62,869 nt of DNA from CAYOEZ01 sp964402955. Lineage in GTDB: Bacteria > Chloroflexota > DTOL01 > DAOUCN01. The notes below the pieces were generated by a model. That model worked only from the letters and a program-made list of their open reading frames with translations. It did no database searches and had not been told where the DNA came from. Both the position numbers and the translations under genes were made by a program. The stretch covers positions 1 to 62,869 of the forward strand of contig CAYOEZ010000005.1 in NCBI GenBank assembly GCA_964402955.1. Direction: 5' to 3'. Positions 40,897-50,290 of the stretch are shown here, piece by piece (position 1 is the stretch's first letter; every line of letters starts with the position of its first letter).

Positions 40897-43800
40897 CTAC
40901 GGGTTCACGTACTGGATGGTCAGCGATGGCCGCAGCGGAGTATACGGATACTGAGACGATGCGAAGCTGTACGCAACCATCACATCGCCACCAACATACT
41001 TCATGGTCACGCCATTGTTGGAATCGCCATTCACCCAGTTCTGCACAACACTCGGGATGGTGAAGGTGAACCACTGGCCAGGATTCATGAGATCCAGACT
41101 TGGTCCGGTGAATGCCAGGAGCGGCTTCAGCCACTGTGTCGTTGCCGGCGTCAGTGAGCGATCCGTCGCTCCATTGGCGCCTGCTTTCTCCCACAGGTTA
41201 GCAGCAGACAGTGCCGAGGTGCTTGCCTGCATCCACGTTGCCTGCAAGGCGTTCCATGGACGCAGCACCTGGAAGATGCCGACCTTCGTGGGGCCGACAT
41301 TGGAGCTGGCGTAGGAGTACATCTTCAGATCAGCCTTCTTGATTGTCGCTCCAGCGGGCAGCGACGCCACGTCGAACTTCAGCAGAGGCGCCTGCACATC
41401 AGCAGCACGAACCACCAGGCGGGTATCATTGCCAAAGTTGACGGTCGGCCGCCACTGATCCAGGAAGGTATCAGCCATGACGTTCAGGGTGATCACTGGC
41501 TGAGGCACAACTGTTGTCGTGGCAGTTGCTCCCGCCTCGACCTTGAAGCGCGCATCCTTGAATGCGGCGGTGTTGACGATGTGCGTGCCCACAGCCGTAT
41601 CCTCGTTGATCATGACCTTGAACGAGATCGTGTGCTCAGCGCCGACCGCCACTGCGCCGCTCCACGTGATGGACTTGGTGGCAGCGTCGGACACAGCGCC
41701 GCCCGTCGCAGAACCAGCGACGTAGCTCGTGCCGGCCGGGATCGGGTCACTGATCGAGGCATTGGTTGCTGCCGTCGTGCCGGTGTTCTTGATCGTCAAC
41801 GTGTAGGTCACTTTCTCTTCCGGCGACGCAGTCGGCTTGTTCACCGTCTTTGACGAGGTGGACAGATCGGGCCTGGCGGGCACGATCGTCAGAACTTGCG
41901 ACGTGACTGCCTTGTGGCCAAAGGAGTCCATGACCTCAACATAGACAGTGTAGGCGCCGGGCATGGTATAGCCGTGCGGAGCGACGGGCTTTGCGGTCGT
42001 CACGATCTTTGTACCATCGCCGAAATCCCAGCGATAGTACTCGATCTTGTTGGCAAAGCCTGTGCTCGTGGTCACAACACTGGTGGCTGCCGAGACAGTA
42101 ACGGTGACCGGGCCGCCTGGCAGGGCGGCGTTCGAAGCGGGCGATGTGATCTGCACCGTCACCTCGTCATCCAGCCAGGCAAGCAGACGGTCGAGCAACT
42201 GCTCACGGGTGTTGAAGCCAGTATTGTTGTTGACGCCTTCCAGACCGAAGGAGAGCCACTCGGTGCGATAGCCCAGCGGCGTCCATTCAGCCGTCTTCTT
42301 GACCCGCTCGATGGTGGGCTCAGACGACATGCGGGCGCCGACCTGGCCATCGGCCAGGGTCGCCTTGGATGGCGCAGCAAAGAGGATAGGCAGAGCGTCG
42401 ACGTCGCTGTAGCGCCTGGCTGAGATTTCGTCCACCGACGCCTGGTTGCCAGCGCCGTCGCCGGCCGTGCTGATGTCATAGTTCTGCCCGGCCAGGTAGG
42501 TGCTGAAGTACATGTCACCCTTCATGGCAGGAACCGGAGCTCCGTCAGGGAAGATCGAATCCTGAACAAAGCTGGCGCCAAAAAACAGCTCAGGATTGAG
42601 CGAGACACCGTAGTTGTCTCTGAGCAACTGATCGAGGAAGCCGATGTCCTGGCCGGTGATCAGCATCTTGCCGCCGCTGGACAGGTAGTTGCGCAGAGAG
42701 TTGCCATAGCCGCTCAAGTTGCTGCACGTGGCAGCATCGCCGGTGAAGTAGACAACCTTGGAGTAGCGACGCAACTGGTTGAAGTCGATGGCATAGCTCG
42801 GGGGCGTGACTTCCCAGACCTTGTAGGTCAGGCCCAGAGCCGTCAGTGTGCGCGTGTAGAAGCCTGTGTAATCGGGGCCACAGCCATCGGCGCTGTTGTC
42901 GTCGTCGATGAGGAGCACATCGGCGGGGCCAAGGTCAGCCACGCGCCGCGCCCAGTATGGGATGTGCAGCGTATGGTTGGTGGTGCCGTCGGTCAGATAG
43001 ATGGCGCCATAGGCAGCGCCAGCAGCAGTGACCGGCAGAACCACGTCGAAGGACGCCGTGCCGTTCGCAGGAACGGTGATGCTGGCCGGGGCAGTCGCAG
43101 CGCCGCCCGCGGATGCAACGACAGTCACGGTGTAGGCGCCGCCTACTCCAGACACGTCACTGGCCGTCACTGACTTGGTGTAGCTGTTGCCCACCACGGT
43201 CAGGCCAAAGCTCACGCTGGGCTTGTCGAAAGTCAGGCCAGGGTCATTCGGGTGCGCGAGACTGAGGCGTCCGGCGCCACGCACTGTGGGATCTTTGCCC
43301 AGAGTAGAAACCTCAAGGCTCGTGCTCATCAGGGCGCTCTTGATCTGCGCCGGCGTCCAGGTCGGATGGAGCTGCTTCAACAGAGCAGAGGCGCCCGTCA
43401 CGTGCGGGGCGGCCATGCTGGTGCCCTGATAGAAGTCGAAGCCCGTCCCGTAGGACACACCCGAGAGGATGTTGACGCCGGGGGCCACGATGTCGGGCTT
43501 CAGGTCCAATTCTGGGGTGGGGCCCTGGCTGCTGAACGATGCGACGGTGTCCGGGGCATCGCTATAGACAACAGACGCCGGGCCGTTGATGGTGAAGGTG
43601 GCTGTTGCGCCGGCAGCCTTCACCGCAGTAAGGAAGGCCTTGATGTTCTGGCCATCGGTCAGAGACACATGGGCCGTGGGGATGACGGGAACGATGAACG
43701 GCAGCGTGCTTGCGCCGCCTGGAACGTTGCGGATGATCACACCCAGGGCGCCGCCCGCGGCAGCGTTTTCCGCCTTGTCAACCAGGGCGCAGACGCCGCG

Positions 43801-45288
43801 CTTGACCACAACGATCTTGCCTGCAACCAGGGAAGCAGGTAGTGGCCCCAATCCGCCGTTGGCCGGCTTGCAGGCGATCGGATCGGCGTAGCCTTCCACT
43901 TCAAGGTCGACCGTCGCGGCGGTGATGGGGATCTGGATAAGCGAGCGGCCAGCGATGTTCGTGACAGTCACCGGGATCGTCACAGCCGGCGGGGTCACAG
44001 CCGTCGCGCCCAGGGTGGTGACGAAGGTACGGCTGGTGGTGCTGGCGCCAACGGTGATGAACTTATCGCCCAGGCCTGGCGAGCCAACGGTGGCTGAGCC
44101 TGGCCCGGAGTTGCCGGCCGAGAAGACAACCGTCACACCGGCGTCGACAGCAGCGGAATAGGCCTCAATCTCAGGATCCTGTCCAGCCTTGGAAATTGCC
44201 GTGCCGCCCCAGGAGTTGTTGACCACATCGGCGCCATCTTTGACCACGTCTTCAATGGCGGCGAGGAGTTCTGGAGTCCAGGCGCTTGCCGAGCCGGTGA
44301 TGCTCGTGTAGAAAACACGATACACCATCAGTTGGGCCTTGGGTGCAACGCCGCTCATCTCAAGCCCGCTATAGGCAGACACCGTGCCATAGTTACAGGC
44401 GATGGTACCGGCTGTATGCGTGCCATGACCAGACTCGATATCATCTTCTGGCGTCGGCGCATACAGGGGTGGATCATCAGCGCGGAAGTAGGCGCGAGCG
44501 GCGATGATCTTGGGGTTGACAAACACATCATAGCCGGCGCCAAACTTGGGGAAGCTGGCCGGGTAGGTATAGCCAGCCGGGTCAAAGCAGGGATGGCTAT
44601 AGGTGATGCCGGTATCGATGTCGGCAATCTTCAACCCGGCGCCGGCATTGCTGTGACCACCCACAGTGGCCCACAGCCCGGAATCGATCCAGTCGTTGCC
44701 GCCGACCGTGCCGCTGCCGGCGCCGATCAAGGGCAGGCTGGTATCCATGTCCAGCTTGAATTCGCGCTCGATCGTGACGGACTTGACGGCAGCGATCTTG
44801 CGGATGGCATCGATCTTGCCCGCGGGGACCTGCGCCGCCACACCGTTGAAGACGACCTGATAGGCGTAGTCAACGCGGGCGTTTGGAACAACTTTAGCCA
44901 GGTCTGCACGCAAGACAGACTGCTTGCCTGTCAGGTAGGAGAGGTAGGACGTGCTGGCAGGAGAGCTCACATCGAGCCTGGCAGAACCGATGGCGCTGGG
45001 TGATGTGGCGCTCAGCCCGGCTTTGCCGCCGCGGTAGGACGCCAGGGGAGCGTCCACAAGCTGAATGACCACACGGACGACCCTCTTTGCATCGAGCTGA
45101 GAGGCATCGAGCTGCGACGCCGCTGCGGGGGAGGTTGCTGCGGGGGCCGCATCAACAGCCACGGGGCTCTTGCCGGCTGCGCCTGGCGCAGGGGCAGCTC
45201 CGGCTGCCGACACGCCAACGAGAGAGAGCAACAGCGCAATCAGGGTGACCACGTGGAGGAGCATGGACAAACGCGACTTTCGGTACAT
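40897..45288 (-). CDS. secreted S8 subtilisin-like peptidase with PA, PKD-like, DUF11 and DNRLRE modules
   Basis: 1463 aa. The ATG at 45288 is preferred over the TTG at 45306 because the SD gaggagg lies between them. The signal peptide is LSMLLHVVTLIALLLSLVGV. The catalytic triad is complete: DIDTGITYSHPC (about residue 223), SGHGTHTAGTIAC (about 286) and QGTSMAAPHVTGASAL (about 622). A PA insert (about 440-560) contains LVAGKIVVVKRGVCALVDKA. C-terminal modules are a PKD-like repeat (YYRWDFGDGTKIV), DUF11 (EKVTYTLTIKNTGTTAATN) and DNRLRE (ADTFLDQWRPTVNFGNDTRL, about 1270). It is probably a cell-surface or exported protease. Confidence 0.92.
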   Translation of the reverse strand: MYRKSRLSMLLHVVTLIALLLSLVGVSAAGAAPAPGAAGKSPVAVDAAPAATSPAAASQLDASQLDAKRVVRVVIQLVDAPLASYRGGKAGLSATSPSAIGSARLDVSSPASTSYLSYLTGKQSVLRADLAKVVPNARVDYAYQVVFNGVAAQVPAGKIDAIRKIAAVKSVTIEREFKLDMDTSLPLIGAGSGTVGGNDWIDSGLWATVGGHSNAGAGLKIADIDTGITYSHPCFDPAGYTYPASFPKFGAGYDVFVNPKIIAARAYFRADDPPLYAPTPEDDIESGHGTHTAGTIACNYGTVSAYSGLEMSGVAPKAQLMVYRVFYTSITGSASAWTPELLAAIEDVVKDGADVVNNSWGGTAISKAGQDPEIEAYSAAVDAGVTVVFSAGNSGPGSATVGSPGLGDKFITVGASTTSRTFVTTLGATAVTPPAVTIPVTVTNIAGRSLIQIPITAATVDLEVEGYADPIACKPANGGLGPLPASLVAGKIVVVKRGVCALVDKAENAAAGGALGVIIRNVPGGASTLPFIVPVIPTAHVSLTDGQNIKAFLTAVKAAGATATFTINGPASVVYSDAPDTVASFSSQGPTPELDLKPDIVAPGVNILSGVSYGTGFDFYQGTSMAAPHVTGASALLKQLHPTWTPAQIKSALMSTSLEVSTLGKDPTVRGAGRLSLAHPNDPGLTFDKPSVSFGLTVVGNSYTKSVTASDVSGVGGAYTVTVVASAGGAATAPASITVPANGTASFDVVLPVTAAGAAYGAIYLTDGTTNHTLHIPYWARRVADLGPADVLLIDDDNSADGCGPDYTGFYTRTLTALGLTYKVWEVTPPSYAIDFNQLRRYSKVVYFTGDAATCSNLSGYGNSLRNYLSSGGKMLITGQDIGFLDQLLRDNYGVSLNPELFFGASFVQDSIFPDGAPVPAMKGDMYFSTYLAGQNYDISTAGDGAGNQASVDEISARRYSDVDALPILFAAPSKATLADGQVGARMSSEPTIERVKKTAEWTPLGYRTEWLSFGLEGVNNNTGFNTREQLLDRLLAWLDDEVTVQITSPASNAALPGGPVTVTVSAATSVVTTSTGFANKIEYYRWDFGDGTKIVTTAKPVAPHGYTMPGAYTVYVEVMDSFGHKAVTSQVLTIVPARPDLSTSSKTVNKPTASPEEKVTYTLTIKNTGTTAATNASISDPIPAGTSYVAGSATGGAVSDAATKSITWSGAVAVGAEHTISFKVMINEDTAVGTHIVNTAAFKDARFKVEAGATATTTVVPQPVITLNVMADTFLDQWRPTVNFGNDTRLVVRAADVQAPLLKFDVASLPAGATIKKADLKMYSYASSNVGPTKVGIFQVLRPWNALQATWMQASTSALSAANLWEKAGANGATDRSLTPATTQWLKPLLAFTGPSLDLMNPGQWFTFTIPSVVQNWVNGDSNNGVTMKYVGGDVMVAYSFASSQYPYTPLRPSLTIQYVNP

Positions 45289-45586
45289 TTCTCGTTTCCT
45301 CCTCAATAATTGACGCCTGTACGCACAAATGGACGCCTGTACTCACATGTCAGAGCACGCCGTCGACAGTGTTGGCCGGGTAAACCAACCGACCGGGAGA
45401 TCACCTCCTTGAATCAGGACTATCCAGGAGCGATGAGTGACATGCAACGTCGCAAGGGGAATTAAACGAAAAGACGCCGGAGACGTGGCTCTTTCCCGGA
45501 GAAGGGGGTATCCAATTCATAGACGACAGCGTTTGTCTTTGTGACATATCGAGACCCGCAGTCATATAAATAAATGGGACGGTTAT

Positions 45587-45615
45587 ATTATAGCCCCCTC
45601 GTCCTGCTATGTCAA
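45587..45615 (-). promoter_or_regulatory. perfect consensus promoter for the minus-strand subtilase
   Basis: Read on the minus strand, TTGACA (45615-45610), a 17-nt spacer and TATAAT (45592-45587) match consensus exactly. About 290 nt of untranslated leader separates it from the ATG. I see no known riboswitch in the leader. Confidence 0.85.
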
Positions 45616-45687
45616 GAGATGCAGAACACAGTGTAGATTGCTCTGTTCGCCATCTTAAGGTTGCAGGCCTGGCAAGCGGTCGTCACG

Positions 45688-45716
45688 TTGACATGTATCT
45701 CCTGGGTGCATATAAT
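45688..45716 (+). promoter_or_regulatory. perfect consensus promoter for the plus-strand subtilase
   Basis: TTGACA at 45688-45693, 17-nt spacer, TATAAT at 45711-45716. The two promoters face away from each other only 72 bp apart, so one regulator could control both proteases. Confidence 0.85.
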
Positions 45717-45815
45717 CGCGCTACATCACAGTCCTGCATGTTATCCAGTTGTCGACCCACCATACAGAGGCTGCATGTCTGCCCGCTTGCCCCATAACGC
45801 CGTAGGAGGCGCACA

Positions 45816-48800
45816 ATGAAAAGTCCTGCTGCACGGGTCTTCGTGGCGCTCACCGTCGTGTCGCTGCTCGTCTCGTTGCTCCCCGCGCCAGCCCTGGCAG
45901 AGCCGCCAGTCCCACAGAGCGCGCCCAGAGTAGAAAGCGCCAGCGACGCCTACCTCAACAAGATCAGCCCCGACCTGCGCCCGTCTGCCCTGCAGGGCAG
46001 CGCTGCCAAGGTGCATGTCATGATCCTGGCTCAAGCTGGAACCGAGTGGCAGGGGCTGCTTGAGTACCCTCTCACGCGGCGGATCGACTTCGGCGGCATC
46101 CACATCACATCGGGCTGGGCTACTCCGGCCGCGCTGATCAAGATCGCCAGCCTGTCCGGTGTCGAGGCGATCATGAGCATGGGCAAAGCCATCACGCCGC
46201 CGCCGGAAGACCACGACACGCCACGGCCAGCGCTCGATCGTGCGGCCAGAGGCAAGATGCAGACAGGCGCTTCCACCCTACCCGCCACAGGGCGGGCGCT
46301 CACGACCTGGAAGGGCCGCGACATCGTGGGCGCCAGCGCAGCCAACGCCAATGGCTTCGACGGGCGAGGCGTTATCGTCAGTGTCAACGACACCGGTGTG
46401 GACTTTGGCCACCCCGATCTGCAGGGCACGCAGGCCCGCGATAGCAACCCCGCGTCGCCGTACTACGGCTGGCCCCTGGTTGCTGACGCAGACTCCATCA
46501 CGGCCTACCGGGAAACAGGCAGCGCAGCCGGCACGCTCTATGCCAACACAACAAACGCCTTCACCATCACCACCAGCGCGGCCACGGCGAGCGTGGACAT
46601 CTTTGACGGCGCGTCGACGTACACGATCGTCTTCTCCAATACCAGCAAGAGCGGCGTCTACCACTATGGCAGGCACCCTGACTACTCGCTGGGCTATCTG
46701 GATCCCAACAGCGGCGCTCCCATCTCACCACTGGTTCTTGTGGCCGATGAGGACAGCGCCGGCGTCTACGATACGGTCTACGTGGACCTGGGCGATGGCT
46801 CTGCGCTAACCTACGACTTCACCACAGTTCGCCCGGCGCGCAAGGGCAGCGAAGAGGTGTGGAGCGACCTGACAGGCGATGGCGTCGCCGATGTTTCCGG
46901 CGGCATGCTCTACTGGATCGCTGATGGCGCGCACTGGATGCCGGGCACAGAGGCGCTCTACAATATGAGCGGCCTCACTCCCCCCGTTTCCGCCAGCCTG
47001 GTGGCATTCTTCGGCGACTTCAACGGCCAATCGCACGGCACCGCCGTTGCCTCACAGATTGCCGCGCAGGGCGTTATCAACAGCCAGTTTGGCCAGACCG
47101 CCAACATCCCCAATCTGCCTGGCGTAACCGTGGATGGCAAGGTGGCTGGCGGCGTCGTACGCGGTATGGCGCCCAGAGCGAAGATTTTCGGCGGCTACAG
47201 CGGCAATTATGACAACTGGATCATTGCCGCGCTCGGCTATGACGGACAAGCGGGCACCGGCGACGATGCCCAGATTATCACCAACAGTTGGGGTTATCTC
47301 AACATCTGGCCGGGATGGGACGAACGCTCACGCCTGGCGACATACGTCGTGCGCTACGTCAATCCCTTGACGACCATTATAGCCGCGTCCGGCAATGGCG
47401 GCTACGGATACGGCGTCATGAATACCAACGGCGCCTCCAGCAGCATCCTGACCGTGGGCGCGAGCACCGAGTTTGGAGCGACCGATGTCAACGCCATCAT
47501 CAGCGATACCAGCCAGATCACGTTCGACGACGTCATCCCTTATAGCAATCGCGGACCCAACGGTCTCGGCCAGATCAAGCCGCAGGTGCTGTGCATCGGC
47601 AACTCGGCGACCGGCGCGGCGCCGCTCAACCTCTCCTTCAGTCCCATGACCCACTTCTACGATGGACAGACGGCCTGGGAGCAGTTTGGCGGCACCAGCC
47701 AGGCCGCGCCCATGTGTGCGGGTGTGCTGGCCACCGTGCAACAAGCCTACAAGGCCCGCACGGGCCAGTGGCCGACGTACCAACAGTCCGCTGCCCTGCT
47801 CATGAACGGCGCAGACAACATCTACTACGATGTGCTGACCCAGGGCGCCGGCCGCGCCAACGCCGATCGCTCGACGAAGATCGCCGCCGGCCTGGCAGGC
47901 GCATCTGTCAGCCCGTCGCAGTGGAACGCCGGTGACTACCGCGGGCAGACCTACGAAGCGTTCGCCCACATCATGTTTCCGGGTACAACGAGTAGCCAGG
48001 CTTTCAGTGTCGCCAACGGCAGCGCTGCCAGCCCCGTCTCCATGACCGTAACGGGCAAATACCTGGTCAAGATCAGCGAGGTCATCACCAACCTGACCAC
48101 GCTACCGGTCAGCCAGGAGAGCGTGTACAACATCCGCAAACCGGATTACCTGTGGCGCATCGACCAGATGATCCCGCAAGACACCGTCCTGATGGAGATC
48201 AATGTCGCCTCTCCCTACGCACAGTACAGCTTTGGCGACCCGGGCAGCGCCGCCAGCCAGCAAGCACGCGGCGACAATGACTTCTATGCCCACGTCTACG
48301 ATTGGACAGACTGGAATGGCAACAGCACTCTGTGGACCGACAACAATAGCAATGGCGTGGTTGATGCGGGAGAGCTTGACGAGCCGGCAACGAACCCTCT
48401 GACCGGCGAGGTTGACAATCGTGTGTCACTGGAGATGAATGCGTTCAACAATAGCTTCATCTCCACCAACGACGACCAGGTGCGCGTGCAGCGGCCTCTG
48501 CAGCGTATGACAGACGGCCTCTGGCTGGGTCTGATCCACCGCGTGCGCAACGCGGCGCAACCAACGACCACGCTGCAGATCCGCTACAGCTTCTACAAGT
48601 TTATAGACTGGCCCTGGCTGACCCCCAGCGTGACGACCCTGGTTGCGCCGCCGAGCAGCACGGTCTCCTTCACGGCCACGTTGCGCGTGCCGGCCGATAC
48701 CAAGATCGGCATCTACGAGGGGGAGCTTGTCGTGAGCGATCGCAGCAAGGGGAGCACAGTCGACACGATTGTTCCCGTCGTCGTTAACGTAGCGGCATCC

Positions 48801-49949
48801 GGCGCCACCTTCAGTTACAGCAATCCCAATGGCTCCAACCAGATTCTCGACAATGGCCGCGTCTATGGCGGCTACGACTGGCGCGGTAACGGCTGGTATG
48901 CCCAGGGCGACTGGCGCATCTTCTTCACCGATGTGCCAGACACGACTCCGATTGCGGCCAACAGCCGTTTCCTGGTCCAGGCATCGTGGGTGTATACCCC
49001 CACCGACATCGACATCCTGGCCTATGGCCCGGCCGCACACGAAACAACCAACCAGATCTCGACGTCGATCGTTGGCCCCTACAACCTGGCGCCCACGGGC
49101 AGCAGCCCCAGTACCGTACACTCGACCGGCACAGGCAGCGCCTACACCTTCCGCACATCGAGCGGCGCAGCGCGCGAGATGATCACCGCCAGGCTACAGA
49201 CCGGACTGAATGAGTTTATGTTCCACAACGTCCTCTATAATGGTCCCGCCAGCGGTGAGCCATACACGTTCACAGTGGGCACGGCGGGCGTCAGTCCAGC
49301 CAGCATATCCACGCTCACAACCGCCCGCACCCTGGCCATTCCCATGACATTCGTCGCATCGGTCGATATGCCGGACGGCCTGCAAGGCATGGCATTCGGT
49401 CTCTCGGCTCCGCAGGTGTACAACGACCAATACGTTAACACTGACGCCAGCAACACCTACACCTTCCAGGTTAACCACGCCGGGCTGCTGACAGTGCAGA
49501 CCGAGGCAATCTCTAGCGTCGCCGGCTATGACCTCGACCTGTTCCTGGAGCAGCATTCAAGCGCGGGCTGGATCTGGGTCGGGCAATCGAGCGGCGCCAG
49601 CGCCGATGAGATGATACAGGTGCAGCTTCCGAGCGACGGCCAGTATCGAGCAACCGTCTTCGGCTACAATGTTCCGGGGCCAGGCTCGACGTACAGGATG
49701 ACCATCGATGCCGTCCAGGGCACAGATGTCACCATTACTGGCCTGCCCGTCGGGACCATCTCTGCCGGCGCGACCGTAAGTTTCACAGCCAACCTGCGCA
49801 ACATGACATGGAAAGGCATGCGCAAAGGCATCGTTTTCGTTGGCCCCACCGGGTCGCCCACCACCTTCTCCGTACCCATCACCGTGACACGGCCAGTCGC
49901 AACGATCAGTCTGCCGGTGATTGTCAAGAACGTACCGGCCACGCCGTAA
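45816..49949 (+). CDS. secreted S8 subtilisin-like peptidase with ~200-residue insertion
   Basis: 1377 aa. The signal peptide is RVFVALTVVSLLVSLLPAPA-LA. The triad is GVIVSVNDTGVDFGHPDLQG (Asp, about residue 191), NGQSHGTAVASQIAAQG (His, about 405) and FGGTSQAAPMCAGVLATV (Ser, about 625). The Asp-His distance of about 210 residues, against about 35-60 usually, shows a large inserted region. The C-terminus has Ig/fibronectin-like stretches and a PPC-like beta domain (TFQVNHAGLLTVQTEAIS, GYDLDLFLEQHSS). It is distinct from the neighbouring subtilase in all modules outside the triad. Confidence 0.9.
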   Translation: MKSPAARVFVALTVVSLLVSLLPAPALAEPPVPQSAPRVESASDAYLNKISPDLRPSALQGSAAKVHVMILAQAGTEWQGLLEYPLTRRIDFGGIHITSGWATPAALIKIASLSGVEAIMSMGKAITPPPEDHDTPRPALDRAARGKMQTGASTLPATGRALTTWKGRDIVGASAANANGFDGRGVIVSVNDTGVDFGHPDLQGTQARDSNPASPYYGWPLVADADSITAYRETGSAAGTLYANTTNAFTITTSAATASVDIFDGASTYTIVFSNTSKSGVYHYGRHPDYSLGYLDPNSGAPISPLVLVADEDSAGVYDTVYVDLGDGSALTYDFTTVRPARKGSEEVWSDLTGDGVADVSGGMLYWIADGAHWMPGTEALYNMSGLTPPVSASLVAFFGDFNGQSHGTAVASQIAAQGVINSQFGQTANIPNLPGVTVDGKVAGGVVRGMAPRAKIFGGYSGNYDNWIIAALGYDGQAGTGDDAQIITNSWGYLNIWPGWDERSRLATYVVRYVNPLTTIIAASGNGGYGYGVMNTNGASSSILTVGASTEFGATDVNAIISDTSQITFDDVIPYSNRGPNGLGQIKPQVLCIGNSATGAAPLNLSFSPMTHFYDGQTAWEQFGGTSQAAPMCAGVLATVQQAYKARTGQWPTYQQSAALLMNGADNIYYDVLTQGAGRANADRSTKIAAGLAGASVSPSQWNAGDYRGQTYEAFAHIMFPGTTSSQAFSVANGSAASPVSMTVTGKYLVKISEVITNLTTLPVSQESVYNIRKPDYLWRIDQMIPQDTVLMEINVASPYAQYSFGDPGSAASQQARGDNDFYAHVYDWTDWNGNSTLWTDNNSNGVVDAGELDEPATNPLTGEVDNRVSLEMNAFNNSFISTNDDQVRVQRPLQRMTDGLWLGLIHRVRNAAQPTTTLQIRYSFYKFIDWPWLTPSVTTLVAPPSSTVSFTATLRVPADTKIGIYEGELVVSDRSKGSTVDTIVPVVVNVAASGATFSYSNPNGSNQILDNGRVYGGYDWRGNGWYAQGDWRIFFTDVPDTTPIAANSRFLVQASWVYTPTDIDILAYGPAAHETTNQISTSIVGPYNLAPTGSSPSTVHSTGTGSAYTFRTSSGAAREMITARLQTGLNEFMFHNVLYNGPASGEPYTFTVGTAGVSPASISTLTTARTLAIPMTFVASVDMPDGLQGMAFGLSAPQVYNDQYVNTDASNTYTFQVNHAGLLTVQTEAISSVAGYDLDLFLEQHSSAGWIWVGQSSGASADEMIQVQLPSDGQYRATVFGYNVPGPGSTYRMTIDAVQGTDVTITGLPVGTISAGATVSFTANLRNMTWKGMRKGIVFVGPTGSPTTFSVPITVTRPVATISLPVIVKNVPATP

Positions 49950-50102
49950 CTGGCTGCTGTTTCCTGGTTGATCTTTCCTTGACAGGCCAAGATGGCTGTC
50001 GTATACTGCCGGCAGGCTAATCGTCCAGGACATGTGCAGCCGATAGCGGGGATCGGCCCGAATACTTTGCGATGTAGCACAGGTGATAATTCGTCGCTTA
50101 CA

Positions 50103-50290
50103 ATTCCCCTTCCGCCCCTGGACATGCAGCGGCAGATCGTGGCGGAACTGGACGGCTATCGTAAGACCATCGACGGCGCCAAGCAGGTCATCTCCAACTA
50201 CAAGCCGACGATAAAGATCGATTCGAGAACAAGATCCAGGACAAGCTTGCTGAGGTGTGGGGAGAGGAAGATGCCGGCGAACACGAATGA
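50103..50290 (+). pseudogene. Type I restriction specificity subunit (HsdS-like), C-terminal remnant
   Basis: IPLPPLDMQRQIVAELDGYR followed by KTIDGAKQVISNYKPTIKID is the conserved central or C-terminal helix of HsdS. After a one-base shift near 50220 another frame reads RFENKIQDKLAEVWGEEDAG and stops at 50288-50290, overlapping the next gene's ATG at 50271. The recognition domains and the partner hsdM and hsdR genes are absent. Only the tail that once adjoined the AlbA_2 gene remains. Confidence 0.7.

Noticed and set aside
45289..45586. c-di-GMP or other known riboswitch in the subtilase leader
   Set aside because: I could not match the conserved core of any riboswitch class that I know.
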